A stretch of DNA of 64,000 nucleotides from Pseudomonas sp. SL4(2022) (GTDB lineage: Bacteria > Pseudomonadota > Gammaproteobacteria > Pseudomonadales > Pseudomonadaceae), in contig NZ_CP113060.1 of the NCBI RefSeq assembly GCF_026625725.1, positions 3,664,001-3,728,000 on the forward strand, read 5' to 3'. Shown one piece after another: positions 1-8,022 of the stretch. Position numbers and translations under genes: made by a program. Numbering within the stretch: the first letter of the stretch is position 1; each line of letters opens with the position of its first letter. The notes under the pieces were generated by a model, which worked only from the letters and a program-made list of their open reading frames with translations, was not told the DNA's origin and did not search any database.

Positions 1-151
1 TCCGCTGGACGATCGCCACACGACTGTCTGCGCCGCCACAGACGGTGTGCTTTATGCGCGCGAGCGGTTGCGCTTTGCCCAACCCGGTTTGTGGTTGGCC
101 AAAGTGGCCGGTCGTACCCCTATTCGCCAGGGTCGCTTGCTCAGCGACTGA
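1..151 (+). CDS. aotO: C-terminal end of AotO-like succinylglutamate desuccinylase/aspartoacylase family protein (partial)
   Basis: The reading frame is open from the window edge (codons begin at base 2) and ends with TGA at 149-151, giving about 49 residues that end in RQGRLLSD. The residues around ATDGVLYARERLRFAQPG and LAKVAGRTPIRQG resemble the C-terminal beta domain of the succinylglutamate desuccinylase/aspartoacylase (zinc carboxypeptidase-like) family. The gene directly upstream of aotP in the P. aeruginosa aotJQMOP-argR operon encodes such a protein, and here an AotP homologue follows after 18 bases. The identification therefore rests on a short fragment plus gene order. The catalytic zinc site lies outside the window and cannot be checked. 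The role of AotO in arginine/ornithine uptake is not settled. Confidence 0.7.
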   Translation, partial: PLDDRHTTVCAATDGVLYARERLRFAQPGLWLAKVAGRTPIRQGRLLSD

Positions 152-169
152 TTCAAGAGAGTGGAAACC

Positions 170-934
170 ATGTACAAACTTGAAGTTCAGGATCTGCACA
201 AGCGCTACGGCAGCCACGAAGTATTGAAAGGCGTGTCTCTGGCGGCCAAAGCCGGCGATGTGATCAGCATCATCGGCTCCAGCGGCTCGGGCAAGAGTAC
301 CTTCCTGCGGTGTATCAACCTGCTGGAACAACCGTACGGTGGCAAGATTCTGCTCAACAACGAAGAGCTGAAACTGGTGGCCAACAAGGAGGGTGGTCTG
401 AAAGCGGCCGATCCCAAACAGTTGCAGCGCATGCGCTCGCGCCTGTCCATGGTGTTCCAGCACTTCAACCTGTGGTCGCACATGAGCGCCCTGGAAAACG
501 TCATGGAAGCCCCGGTGCACGTGCTCGGCATGAGCAAGAAGGAAGCCCTGGAAAAGGCCGAGCACTACCTGAACAAGGTTGGCGTGGCCCATCGTAAAGA
601 TGCCTACCCGGCGCACATGAGCGGCGGCGAGCAGCAGCGTGTAGCGATTGCTCGCGCCCTGGCCATGGAGCCTGAGGTGATGCTGTTCGACGAGCCGACC
701 TCGGCGCTGGACCCTGAGCTGGTCGGTGAAGTACTGAAAGTCATGCAGGACCTGGCGCAGGAAGGCCGTACCATGGTGGTGGTGACCCACGAAATGGGCT
801 TTGCCCGTGAAGTCTCCAATCAGTTGGTGTTCCTCCACAAAGGTGTGGTGGAAGAGCGGGGTTGCCCGAAAGAAGTGCTGGTCAATCCGCAATCCGAACG
901 TCTGCAGCAGTTCCTCTCTGGCAGTCTCAAATAA
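170..934 (+). CDS. aotP: Arginine/ornithine ABC transporter ATP-binding protein AotP
   Basis: A 254-residue cytoplasmic ATPase that would energise high-affinity uptake of arginine and ornithine through the AotQM permease with the AotJ binding protein. Walker A is at residues 36-44 (GSSGSGKST). The signature ([15 protein letters not shown]) and Walker B with D-loop ([12 protein letters not shown]) follow near residues 150-175, and the switch histidine is in VVVTHEMG. This is the HisP/GlnQ class of polar amino acid transporter ATPases, and the length is normal for it. I chose ATG 170 over GTG 161 because the protein then begins [15 protein letters not shown] as in the family, with a purine-rich GAGAGTGGAAA just upstream. 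It sits between an aotO end and argR, matching the P. aeruginosa aot operon, which ArgR regulates in response to arginine. Confidence 0.93.
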   Translation: MYKLEVQDLHKRYGSHEVLKGVSLAAKAGDVISIIGSSGSGKSTFLRCINLLEQPYGGKILLNNEELKLVANKEGGLKAADPKQLQRMRSRLSMVFQHFNLWSHMSALENVMEAPVHVLGMSKKEALEKAEHYLNKVGVAHRKDAYPAHMSGGEQQRVAIARALAMEPEVMLFDEPTSALDPELVGEVLKVMQDLAQEGRTMVVVTHEMGFAREVSNQLVFLHKGVVEERGCPKEVLVNPQSERLQQFLSGSLK

Positions 935-1001
935 CCCGCGGCAACATCCGCACGCACCCACGTTATGCCCATAATCGCCAACAGAGCCTAAACTGCCCCC
1001 C

Positions 1002-1982
1002 ATGAATGCCCACCGAATTGGCTTCCTGCTTTGGCCCAACACCAAGCCCCTGACCCTGGCCTTGGCGGAAGAAGCGCTGCGCGTTGCCCAGCGCGTCCAC
1101 CCCGAGGTGGTCTATGAGCTGGTGTTTCTGCAGGCTGAGGCACCGCTCGAAGGTGCATGGCGGCTTCCAGGGGAAGCCTGGGTGGGTAAGCTGGAAGGCT
1201 GCCAGAAGCTCTTTCTGCTCGCCGACGAGCCGCCAGGGCCGATGCCGGCGGCACTCTCCGGCGCGCTCAAGCAACTGGTGCGCGGCGGTTGCGTGATCGG
1301 TGCGATTGCCGCCGGGGTCTACCCGCTGGCGCAGCTGGGCTTGCTCGATGGCTACCGCGCTTCGGTGCACTGGCGCTGGCAGGATGATTTCAGCGAGCGC
1401 TTCCCTAAAGTGATCGCCACCAGCCATCTGTTCGATTGGGACCGTGATCGCCTGACCGCCTGTGGCGGCTTGGCCGTGCTCGACCTGTTACTGGCCTTGT
1501 TGGCCCGTGATCACGGCGCTGAATTGGCCGGTGCGGTATCCGAAGAGTTGGTGGTCGAGCGTATCCGTGAGGGCGGTGAGCGTCAGCGCATTCCGCTGCA
1601 GAATCGTCTGGGCTCCAGCCACCCCAAGCTGACTCAGGCCGTGCTGCTGATGGAAGCCAATATCGAAGAGCCGCTGACCACCGACGAAATTGCCCAACAC
1701 GTATGTGTTTCGCGCCGTCAGCTGGAGCGCATCTTCAAGCAATACCTCAACCGCGTACCCAGCCAGTACTACCTGGAACTGCGCCTGAATAAAGCGCGCC
1801 AATTGCTGATGCAAACCAGCAAATCGATCATTCAGATCGGCCTTTCCTGCGGCTTCTCCTCCGGCCCGCACTTCTCTAGCGCCTATCGCAATTTTTTTGG
1901 CGCCACCCCACGTGAAGACCGCAACCAACGGCGCAGCAACAGCCCATTCGAGCTGACGTCGACGCCCATCGAGCGCGGCTGA
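1002..1982 (+). CDS. argR: Arginine-responsive AraC-family regulator ArgR
   Basis: A 326-residue protein with two parts. Residues 1 to about 200 form a DJ-1/PfpI-like (class I glutamine amidotransferase-like) sensor domain, with VIGAIAAGVYPLAQLGLL where the nucleophile elbow would be. Residues about 215-310 form an AraC/XylS double helix-turn-helix (TTDEIAQHVCVSRRQLERIF and IIQIGLSCGFSSGPHFSSAY). In P. aeruginosa, ArgR is an AraC-type activator/repressor of arginine catabolism and transport, unlike the E. coli hexameric ArgR, and it is encoded last in the aot operon. Here it lies 67 bases after aotP with no clear terminator between them, so co-transcription is likely. It is convergent with the urea transporter gene, with 23 bases between stops. 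Length and domain order fit the family. Confidence 0.9.
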   Translation: MNAHRIGFLLWPNTKPLTLALAEEALRVAQRVHPEVVYELVFLQAEAPLEGAWRLPGEAWVGKLEGCQKLFLLADEPPGPMPAALSGALKQLVRGGCVIGAIAAGVYPLAQLGLLDGYRASVHWRWQDDFSERFPKVIATSHLFDWDRDRLTACGGLAVLDLLLALLARDHGAELAGAVSEELVVERIREGGERQRIPLQNRLGSSHPKLTQAVLLMEANIEEPLTTDEIAQHVCVSRRQLERIFKQYLNRVPSQYYLELRLNKARQLLMQTSKSIIQIGLSCGFSSGPHFSSAYRNFFGATPREDRNQRRSNSPFELTSTPIERG

Positions 1983-2005
1983 GTCTCCTTTCAGGGCATT
2001 CTGTT

Positions 2006-2941
2006 TCAATGAATCCTGTCCTTGCCGGTTGGTGGTAGCGGCGAGCAGTCGGCCGCCGCTTTGCGTAACAGGCGTTGGGTGGCGCTGACCAACCAGCAGG
2101 TGAGGATAAACGGCATGGTCAGCGCCGGTAGGCCGAGGGCGCTGAATCCCGGTTGCAACACCAGCGCCAGGGCGATACCAAGGGCTGGCAGCCAAGGGCG
2201 GCGATGCACCTGGCTGAGCGCGATGGCTGCCAGGGCGGTGTTATAGCCGTACAGGCCGGTGAGGGCGCTGTGCTGTGGCAACCCCTGGTACAACGCCAGC
2301 GCCAGTCCGCCCATTGAGCCGAGCAGTGCCCAGCAGGCGGCGCGTCGATCCGCCAGAAGCAGGCCAAGTAACAGGCCGACGCCGGCCAGTGGATGATCGA
2401 GGAAAATCACCTGGCCCAAGCCGCGCGCCATGGCGATCAGGCTGGCCCACCAGTCCAGTGGTTGTGCATTACTTGCTACGGCGTGTGTCAGATCAAGCTG
2501 CAGAACAGGTGCCAGCCACAGCAGCAGCCAGCTCAGGCCGACAAAAGGGAAGGTGAATGCAGGCAGCCACTGTCGTTCGCGCATGCGCCGCATCCAGGCG
2601 CTCAGCAGCAGGCTTGAGGCTCCGGCGCTGACGATGATCAGCAGCGGCAACAGCGCTGACCAGGCGAACTGCAGGCTGATCAGCATGCCCAGCATAACCC
2701 CGTTGTAGCCGTACAAACCGAGTTCGATGTCGGCTTTGGTATAACCGCGACGCTGCGCCGTCAGGGTGCTGCTGAGACCACCGAGCAGGGCGCCGCCGAG
2801 TAGCTGTGGTGCGCCGATCGCAATCGCCAGGAGCACCAGCAAGCCGCAGCCGGGATGGGCTTGCAGAAAGATCTGGCTAAAACCGTTGAGCAGGGTGCGA
2901 AACCCCTGCAAGGCGTGGGTGGTGAGCGGTAATGGCGACAT
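2006..2941 (-). CDS. Urea transporter (UT/Yut family)
   Basis: A 311-residue, very hydrophobic inner-membrane protein of the urea transporter family (PF03253). The conserved segment GLYGYNGVMLGMLISLQF and a second copy GLYGYNTALAAIALSQVH reflect the internal two-fold repeat of UT channels. I set the start at ATG 2941 (MSPLPLTTHALQG). The frame is open another 46 codons upstream, but that stretch runs through a hairpin and has no hydrophobic or family-like sequence. It lies just downstream of the pyk terminator on the same strand. Its position beside an operon that consumes ureide-derived glyoxylate suggests that it moves the urea released by Alc and AllA, or scavenges outside urea. That link is inferred from context. 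No urease or urea carboxylase gene is in the window. Confidence 0.88.
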   Translation of the reverse strand: MSPLPLTTHALQGFRTLLNGFSQIFLQAHPGCGLLVLLAIAIGAPQLLGGALLGGLSSTLTAQRRGYTKADIELGLYGYNGVMLGMLISLQFAWSALLPLLIIVSAGASSLLLSAWMRRMRERQWLPAFTFPFVGLSWLLLWLAPVLQLDLTHAVASNAQPLDWWASLIAMARGLGQVIFLDHPLAGVGLLLGLLLADRRAACWALLGSMGGLALALYQGLPQHSALTGLYGYNTALAAIALSQVHRRPWLPALGIALALVLQPGFSALGLPALTMPFILTCWLVSATQRLLRKAAADCSPLPPTGKDRIH

Positions 2942-2980
2942 ACAGACGAACCTGAATAAACAATCACCGGGGCTGGTAAT

Positions 2981-3015
2981 AAAAAGAGGCACTCGCCGCG
3001 GGAACAGTGAGTGCC
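2981..3015 (-). terminator. Rho-independent terminator after the gcl-to-pyk operon
   Basis: On the minus strand the 7-bp stem GGCACTC/GAGTGCC (3015-3009 and 2994-2988) is followed by a T-rich run (TCTTTTTATT). It lies about 50 bases past the pyk stop and before the urea transporter ATG, so it would separate these two units. A smaller CTGGC/GCCAG hairpin (3023-3035) lies just upstream. Confidence 0.75.
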
Positions 3016-3062
3016 TGCAAAACTGGCAAAGCCAGCGTGGGACCCTACGAACCTGTAGCTGT

Positions 3063-4478
3063 TTAATGCAGGATTTCAATCCGCAGGCTGTTGGTGCTGC
3101 CCGGTTGACCGAACGGCTCGCCAGCAGTGATCACCACGGTGTCGCCGGTGTTGGCCAGGCCTGCGCTGCGGGCGGTTTCCAGGGCCGTGCGGGTGACTTC
3201 CTCGACCTTGCTCAGGCGTGCATTGACCACCGAATACACACCCCACGCCACGCTCAGGCGTCGCGCGGTTTCCAGGCTCGGCGTCAGGCTGAGGATCGGC
3301 GCTTTCGGCCGCTCGCGTGAAGCGCGCAGGCTGGAGTTGCCCGACTCGGTGTAGTTCACCAGCACGGCCACCGGCAGGATGCTGCTGATGCGGCGGATCG
3401 CGCAGCTGATTGCATCCGAGGCAGTGGCTTCGGCCTGCGGGCGGCTGACGTCGAGTTGGGCCTGGAAGTCCGGGCCGTTTTCCACCTGGCGGATGATCTT
3501 ACTCATCATCTGCACGGCTTCCAGCGGGTAGTCGCCGGAGGCGGTTTCCGCCGAGAGCATGACTGCATCGGCGCCTTCGGCCACGGCGTTGGCCACGTCG
3601 GTAACTTCGGCGCGAGTCGGTGCAGGGGAGAAGCGCATGGACTCGAGCATCTGCGTGGCCACCACCACCGGCTTACCGAGCTGGCGGCAGGTGCGGATGA
3701 TGTCGCGCTGGATGCGCGGCACGTTCTCGGCCGGCACTTCCACGCCCAGGTCGCCACGGGCGACCATGATTGCGTCGCACAGCTGGGTGATCGCTTCGAG
3801 GTGAATCACCGCAGACGGCTTCTCGATCTTGGCCATCAGGAAGGCGCGATCACCGATCAGCTGACGGGCTTCGACAATGTCTTCCGGGCGCTGCACAAAC
3901 GACAGCGCCACCCAGTCCACGCCCAGCTCCAGGCCGAAGCTCAGGTCGCGGCGGTCTTTCTCGGTCAGCGGGCTCAGTTGCAGCACGGCTTCCGGCACGT
4001 TGACGCCCTTACGGTCGGACAGCTCGCCACCGGCGATCACCTCGGTGATTACCGCATCGCTGTGCTTGGCGGTGACTTGCAGGCGCAGGCGGCCATCGTC
4101 GAGCAACAGACTCATGCCCGGCTGCAGCGCTTCGATGATTTCCGGGTGGGGCAGGTTGACCCGATTGACGTCACCCGGGGTGCTGTCGAGGTCCAGGCGC
4201 AGGGTCTGGCCGCGTTGCAGGTTGACCTTGCCCTCGGCAAAACGGCCGACGCGCAGCTTCGGCCCTTGCAGGTCCATGAGGATGCCGATTGGGGTGTTCA
4301 GCTGCTGCTCGACTTCACGCACCCAGTCGAAGCGCTGGGCGTGGTCGGCGTGTTCGCCGTGGCTGAAGTTGAGGCGGAACAGGTTGACCCCGGCCTCCAC
4401 CAGCTGGCGGATGTCATCGATGGTTTTGATCGCGGGGCCAAGGGTGGCGAGGATTTTTACTTTCTTGTTGGCGTTCAT
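3063..4478 (-). CDS. pyk: Pyruvate kinase
   Basis: A 471-residue pyruvate kinase that converts phosphoenolpyruvate and ADP to pyruvate and ATP in the cytoplasm. Family marks are KILATLGPA at the N-terminus, LFRLNFSHGEHADHA, the active-site block IMVARGDLGVEVP with downstream KPVVVATQMLESM, and the effector-binding C-terminal domain (VNYTESGNSS). The start at ATG 4478 (MNANKKVKIL) is supported by family alignment; the extra upstream codons of the open frame come from the inserted element. It is the last gene of a minus-strand series gcl-hyi-glxR-glycerate kinase-pyk, which fits conversion of glyoxylate to pyruvate; P. aeruginosa has the same order (pykF). The ribosome-binding region (GGGACCCCTGCCCA) is poor. 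It was probably translated by coupling to the upstream gene before the element at 4495-4759 inserted 16 bases ahead of the ATG. Confidence 0.95.
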   Translation of the reverse strand: MNANKKVKILATLGPAIKTIDDIRQLVEAGVNLFRLNFSHGEHADHAQRFDWVREVEQQLNTPIGILMDLQGPKLRVGRFAEGKVNLQRGQTLRLDLDSTPGDVNRVNLPHPEIIEALQPGMSLLLDDGRLRLQVTAKHSDAVITEVIAGGELSDRKGVNVPEAVLQLSPLTEKDRRDLSFGLELGVDWVALSFVQRPEDIVEARQLIGDRAFLMAKIEKPSAVIHLEAITQLCDAIMVARGDLGVEVPAENVPRIQRDIIRTCRQLGKPVVVATQMLESMRFSPAPTRAEVTDVANAVAEGADAVMLSAETASGDYPLEAVQMMSKIIRQVENGPDFQAQLDVSRPQAEATASDAISCAIRRISSILPVAVLVNYTESGNSSLRASRERPKAPILSLTPSLETARRLSVAWGVYSVVNARLSKVEEVTRTALETARSAGLANTGDTVVITAGEPFGQPGSTNSLRIEILH

Positions 4479-4492
4479 TGGGCAGGGGTCCC

Positions 4493-4761
4493 TAGGGTCT
4501 GTTGACGTTTCGGCGCGAGCCGCGTTGCTGCGCCAAATGACGCCAGGCAAGGCGCGGGACGCAGGCAATGGTTGTTCCCTTGCCAAGTCTCGCAACGCCG
4601 CATGGCGTCATTTGCCGCGCAACCCGGAGGGCCGGGCCAGTTTTTGCGCGGTACTGCGTTATTCGTCGTTCATTTGGAATGGCCAAACTTCTCTCCTCAT
4701 GCCTTGCCCCGCGCAAAAACTGGCTCCGGCGCGGCCGCGAGCGAAACGTCAACAGACCCTA
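4493..4761. mobile_element. 265-bp MITE-like element with 18-bp terminal inverted repeats and TA flanks
   Basis: The ends GGGTCTGTTGACGTTTCG (4495-4512) and CGAAACGTCAACAGACCC (4742-4759) are perfect 18-bp inverted repeats. TA flanks each side (4493-4494 and 4760-4761), the target duplication expected of IS630/Tc1-mariner-type transposases. Inside are two head-to-head units, each with its own perfect stem: AAATGACGCCA/TGGCGTCATTT (4535-4545, 4603-4613) and GCCAGTTTTTGCGCGG/CCGCGCAAAAACTGGC (4636-4651, 4709-4724). No transposase is encoded, so it would depend on one elsewhere. It supplies the last residues and stop of the glycerate kinase gene and ends 16 bases before pyk. A relative of the right-hand unit lies at 29959-30090. 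It may be known under some repeat name that I cannot recall. Confidence 0.8.
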
Positions 4762-6028
4762 AAATCAGAATGGCGCGAAAATCGTTGACGTTGGTACGCG
4801 TCGGCCCGGTGACGATCAGTTGATCAAGGGCGGCGAAGTAGCCGTAGCCGTTGTTGTTATCCAGCTCATCGCGGCTGCTTAGCCCCAGCGCCGCGGCGCG
4901 GGCGTAGCTGTCGGGGGTCATAATGGCCCCGGCGTTGTCTTCCGAACCGTCGATGCCGTCGGTGTCGCCGGCCAGTGCATAGATGCCGGGCATGCCTTTG
5001 AGACTGTCGCTCAGGCTTAAGAGAAATTCGGCGTTGCGTCCGCCACGGCCATTGCCGCGCACGGTCACCGTGGTTTCGCCGCCGGAGAGAATCACGCAGG
5101 GCGCTTTGATTGGTTGACCATGCAGGCGCACCTGTTTGGCGATGCCGGCGTGCACCTTGGCGACTTCCCGCGATTCGCCTTCCAGATCACCGAGGATCAG
5201 CGTCGGCAAACCGGCGGCGTGGGCCTTGGCGGCCGCGGCGTCGAGGGATTGCTGCGGCCGGGCGATTAGCTGGAAGTGGCTGCGCGCCAGGCACGGATCG
5301 CCCGGCTTGACGGTTTCCGAGGCCGGGTTCTGCAGCCAGCTACGCACATTGGCTGGGATATCGATGCTGTAGCGCGCGAGGATCGCCAGGGCTTCGGCGG
5401 AGGTGGTCGGGTCGGCCACGGTTGGGCCGGAGGCGATCACCGTGGCTTCATCGCCCGGCACATCGGAAATTGCGTAGGTGTAGACGCTGGCTGGCCAGCT
5501 GGCCTTGGCCAGGCGGCCGCCCTTGATGGCAGAAAGGTGCTTGCGCACGCAGTTCATTTCGCCAATCGAGGCGCCGGATTTGAGCAGGGCTTTGTTAACC
5601 GCCTGCTTGTCTTTCAGGCTGATGCCTTCGGCGGGCAGGGCGAGCAGGGAAGAGCCGCCGCCGGACAGCAGAAAGATCACCCGGTCGGACTCGCTCAGGT
5701 TGCTGACCAGCTCCAATACGCGGCGCGCCACGCGCTCACCGGCGTCGTCCGGCACCGGATGGGCGGCTTCTACCACTTCGATTTTTTTGCAGTTGGCGCC
5801 GTGCTCGTAACGGGTGACCACCAGGCCAGAGACGTCGCCTTGCCATTCCTGCTCAATCACTTCGGCCATGGCCGCGGCGGCTTTGCCGGCACCGATCACG
5901 ATAACGCGGCCGCTGCGATCTGCCGGCAGGTAGTCAGCCAGAACTTGCCGCGGGTGGGCGGCGTCGATGGCGCTGGCGAACAGTTCGCGCAGCAGAGACG
6001 TTGGATTGAAAGACGGATCGATGGACAT
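4697..6028 (-). CDS. ttuD: Glycerate 2-kinase / hydroxypyruvate reductase-annotated MOFRL family protein (TtuD-like)
   Basis: A 443-residue MOFRL-family protein, often annotated hydroxypyruvate reductase TtuD though many members are glycerate 2-kinases. It would phosphorylate D-glycerate made by GlxR to 2-phosphoglycerate. Seen motifs are IVIGAGKAAAAMAEV, the glycine-rich FLLSGGGSSLLALP, CVILSGGETTVTVRGNGRGG and ALAGDTDGIDGSEDNAGA. The family normally ends soon after TGPTRTNVNDFRAIL. Here about 20 more residues and the stop codon come from the inserted element (4495-4759), so the C-terminus is altered. Without the element the frame would end ILGTPAQ with TGA overlapping the pyk ATG. It lies after glxR in the same orientation, across a 241-base gap that holds a long repeat hairpin. 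The active site is unaffected, so the protein is probably functional. Confidence 0.85.
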   Translation of the reverse strand: MSIDPSFNPTSLLRELFASAIDAAHPRQVLADYLPADRSGRVIVIGAGKAAAAMAEVIEQEWQGDVSGLVVTRYEHGANCKKIEVVEAAHPVPDDAGERVARRVLELVSNLSESDRVIFLLSGGGSSLLALPAEGISLKDKQAVNKALLKSGASIGEMNCVRKHLSAIKGGRLAKASWPASVYTYAISDVPGDEATVIASGPTVADPTTSAEALAILARYSIDIPANVRSWLQNPASETVKPGDPCLARSHFQLIARPQQSLDAAAAKAHAAGLPTLILGDLEGESREVAKVHAGIAKQVRLHGQPIKAPCVILSGGETTVTVRGNGRGGRNAEFLLSLSDSLKGMPGIYALAGDTDGIDGSEDNAGAIMTPDSYARAAALGLSSRDELDNNNGYGYFAALDQLIVTGPTRTNVNDFRAILILGSVDVSLAAAPEPVFARGKA

Positions 6029-6182
6029 GGCGATCTCTCTTGATAGGGCCGGAGCAAATTCTTATTGCTGAGCACGTTCGATTCTAGTGCGCAGCGCCCT
6101 GGGGAAAGACGCTGCGCACTGGAATCGACCCACCCGGCCGGCAGGCCGTGACACCGCCTGCCGGGCAGATCGAAAGGGTTGT

Positions 6183-6261
6183 GTAGGATGGGTTGAGCGA
6201 AGCGATACCCATCACGTGGTGTTGTTCCTCCGATGGGTATCGCAGGCTCAACCCATCCTAC
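6183..6261. repeat. Long palindromic repeat hairpin (GTAGGATGGGTTGAGC class)
   Basis: A 16-bp perfect inverted repeat, GTAGGATGGGTTGAGC (6183-6198) and GCTCAACCCATCCTAC (6246-6261), encloses a second 12-bp perfect one, GCGATACCCATC (6202-6213) and GATGGGTATCGC (6232-6243). The whole 79 bases can form one long hairpin. This is the look of a dispersed intergenic repeat found in many gammaproteobacteria. It lies between glxR and the glycerate kinase gene and may act on transcript stability or partial termination. There is no T-run. The rest of the 241-base gap (6029-6269) shows nothing else I can name. Confidence 0.8.
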
Positions 6262-6269
6262 GGTGCTGC

Positions 6270-7160
6270 TTACTCACCACGGATGTTGAAGTTGGCCATA
6301 TGTTCCAGGCCTTTGATCAACGCCGAGTGATCCCAGTTGCTGCCGCCGATGGCCGCACAGGTGCTGAACACTTGCTGGGCGTTGGCGGTGTTGGGCAGGT
6401 TAAGGCCCAGTTCGCGCGCGCCGGCCAAGGCCAGGTTGAGGTCCTTCTGGTGCAGGCTGATGCGGAAGCCTGGGTCGAAGGTGCCTTTGATCATGCGCTC
6501 ACCGTGCACTTCAAGGATCTTCGAACCGGCGAAACCGCCCATCAGCGCTTCACGCACCTTGGCTGGATCGGCGCCATTCTTGGCGGCGAACAGCAGGGCT
6601 TCAGCCACAGCCTGGATGTTCAAAGCAACGATGATCTGGTTGGCGACCTTGGCGGTCTGACCGTCCCCGTTACCGCCAACGCGGGTGATGTTCTTGCCCA
6701 TGGCCTGGAACAGCGGCAGCGCGCGTTCGAAGGCATTCGGGCAGCCGCCGATCATGATCGACAGGGTGGCCGCCTTGGCACCGACTTCACCGCCGGATAC
6801 CGGCGCGTCGAGGTAGGAAGCGCCAGTGGCTTTGATCTTCTCGGCGAACTGCTTGGTGGCGGTAGGGGAGATCGAGCTCATGTCGATCACCACCTTGCCA
6901 GCGCCCACGCCTGCGGCAACGCCGTCTTCGCGGAACAGTACGTCTTCAACCTGAGGGGTATCCGGCACCATGATGATGATGAATTCGGCTTCCTGCGCCA
7001 CTTCGCGTGGGTTGGCCAGGCCGATGCCGTTGTCGCCCAACAGGTCGGCCGGCGCCTTGTCGAAGTGCTCGGAGAAGAACAGGGTGTGCCCGGCTTTTTG
7101 CAGGTTCTGCGCCATAGGCTTGCCCATGATGCCGGTGCCGATAAATCCGATTTTTGCCAT
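6270..7160 (-). CDS. glxR: 2-hydroxy-3-oxopropionate (tartronate semialdehyde) reductase
   Basis: A 296-residue beta-hydroxyacid dehydrogenase that reduces tartronate semialdehyde to D-glycerate with NAD(P)H. The N-terminal Rossmann motif is GFIGTGIMGKPMAQNL, the substrate-binding signature is DAPVSGGEVGAKAATLSIM near residues 119-137, and the catalytic lysine is in GQTAKVANQI near residue 170. The C-terminal all-helical domain is present and the length is normal. It is 17 bases downstream of hyi on the same strand, so the two are surely co-transcribed. The context gcl-hyi-glxR-glycerate kinase identifies it as the glyoxylate-pathway reductase rather than a 3-hydroxyisobutyrate dehydrogenase, which has the same fold. 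Confidence 0.93.
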   Translation of the reverse strand: MAKIGFIGTGIMGKPMAQNLQKAGHTLFFSEHFDKAPADLLGDNGIGLANPREVAQEAEFIIIMVPDTPQVEDVLFREDGVAAGVGAGKVVIDMSSISPTATKQFAEKIKATGASYLDAPVSGGEVGAKAATLSIMIGGCPNAFERALPLFQAMGKNITRVGGNGDGQTAKVANQIIVALNIQAVAEALLFAAKNGADPAKVREALMGGFAGSKILEVHGERMIKGTFDPGFRISLHQKDLNLALAGARELGLNLPNTANAQQVFSTCAAIGGSNWDHSALIKGLEHMANFNIRGE

Positions 7161-7177
7161 GAGAACTATCCTCTGAT

Positions 7178-7960
7178 TCAGGTTGCGTTGTGCGCTTTCA
7201 TCCAGCCGAGGCCGGCAGCGGTGGTGGTTGCCGGCTTGTATTCACAGCCGATCCAGCCCTGGTAGCCGATGCGGTCCAGGTGCTCGAAGAGGAAGCGGTA
7301 GTTGATCTCGCCCGTGCCCGGCTCGTTGCGGCCCGGGTTGTCGGCCAACTGCACATGGTTGATCACAGACAGATTGGCCTCGACGGTACGCGCCAGGTCA
7401 CCTTCCATGATTTGCATGTGGTAGATGTCGTATTGCAGGTACAGGTTGCTGCTATCGACCTTGTCGCGAATGGCCAGCGCCTGCTTCGTGGTGTTCAGGT
7501 AGAAGCCGGGAATGTCGCGGGTGTTGATCATTTCCATGACCAGCTTGATGCCCGCGGCTTCGAGCTTGCCAGCGGCAAACTTGAGGTTGTCGACAAAGGT
7601 CTGCTCGACGGTGGCGCAATCAAGACCCTGCGGACGGATACCGGCCAGGCAGTTGATCTGTTTGTTGCCCAGCACCTTGGCGTAGGCGATGGCCTTATCG
7701 ACACCGGCGCGGAACTCTTCAACGCGGTCGGGGTGGCAGGCGATACCACGCTCGCCCTTGGCCCAATCGCCGGCGGGCAGGTTGAACAGCACCTGCTCCA
7801 GACGGTTGGCATCCAGGCGCGCCTTGATCACTTCAGCCGGACAATCATAGGGAAACAGGTATTCGACACCGCTGAAGCCTGCGGCTGCGGCAGCGTCGAA
7901 ACGGTCCAGAAAGTCCACTTCGGTGAACAGCATGGACAGGTTGGCGGCAAAACGGGGCAT
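7178..7960 (-). CDS. hyi: Hydroxypyruvate isomerase
   Basis: A 260-residue TIM-barrel protein of the xylose isomerase-like AP endonuclease family 2. It interconverts hydroxypyruvate and tartronate semialdehyde, the product of glyoxylate carboligase. Typical segments are MPRFAANLSMLFTEVDFLDR at the N-terminus, the metal-binding glutamate segment LVMEMINTRDIPGFYL, and VQLADNPGRNEPGTGEINY. A glutamate near the C-terminus (IGCEYKP) completes the metal site. It starts 62 bases after gcl, across a perfect 10-bp hairpin, and is followed 17 bases later by glxR. Length and order match the P. aeruginosa and E. coli glyoxylate clusters. Confidence 0.93.
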   Translation of the reverse strand: MPRFAANLSMLFTEVDFLDRFDAAAAAGFSGVEYLFPYDCPAEVIKARLDANRLEQVLFNLPAGDWAKGERGIACHPDRVEEFRAGVDKAIAYAKVLGNKQINCLAGIRPQGLDCATVEQTFVDNLKFAAGKLEAAGIKLVMEMINTRDIPGFYLNTTKQALAIRDKVDSSNLYLQYDIYHMQIMEGDLARTVEANLSVINHVQLADNPGRNEPGTGEINYRFLFEHLDRIGYQGWIGCEYKPATTTAAGLGWMKAHNAT

Positions 7961-7980
7961 GGTGTGCTCCTTGTCTTGCG

Positions 7981-8005
7981 CAGCCCGGATAAAGCATCCG
8001 GGCTG
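7981..8005. repeat. Intercistronic hairpin between gcl and hyi
   Basis: CAGCCCGGAT (7981-7990) and ATCCGGGCTG (7996-8005) form a perfect 10-bp stem with a 5-base loop. There is no T-run on either strand, so it is more likely an mRNA processing or stability element than a terminator. It would sit in the gcl-hyi junction of the transcript. Confidence 0.7.
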
Positions 8006-8022
8006 CTGGTTCAGAAGGCGAT

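Noticed and set aside
3456..4505. A 349-codon plus-strand frame opposite pyk
   Set aside because: Antisense shadow of pyruvate kinase, His/Gly/Leu-rich composition typical of reversed codons, no ribosome site.
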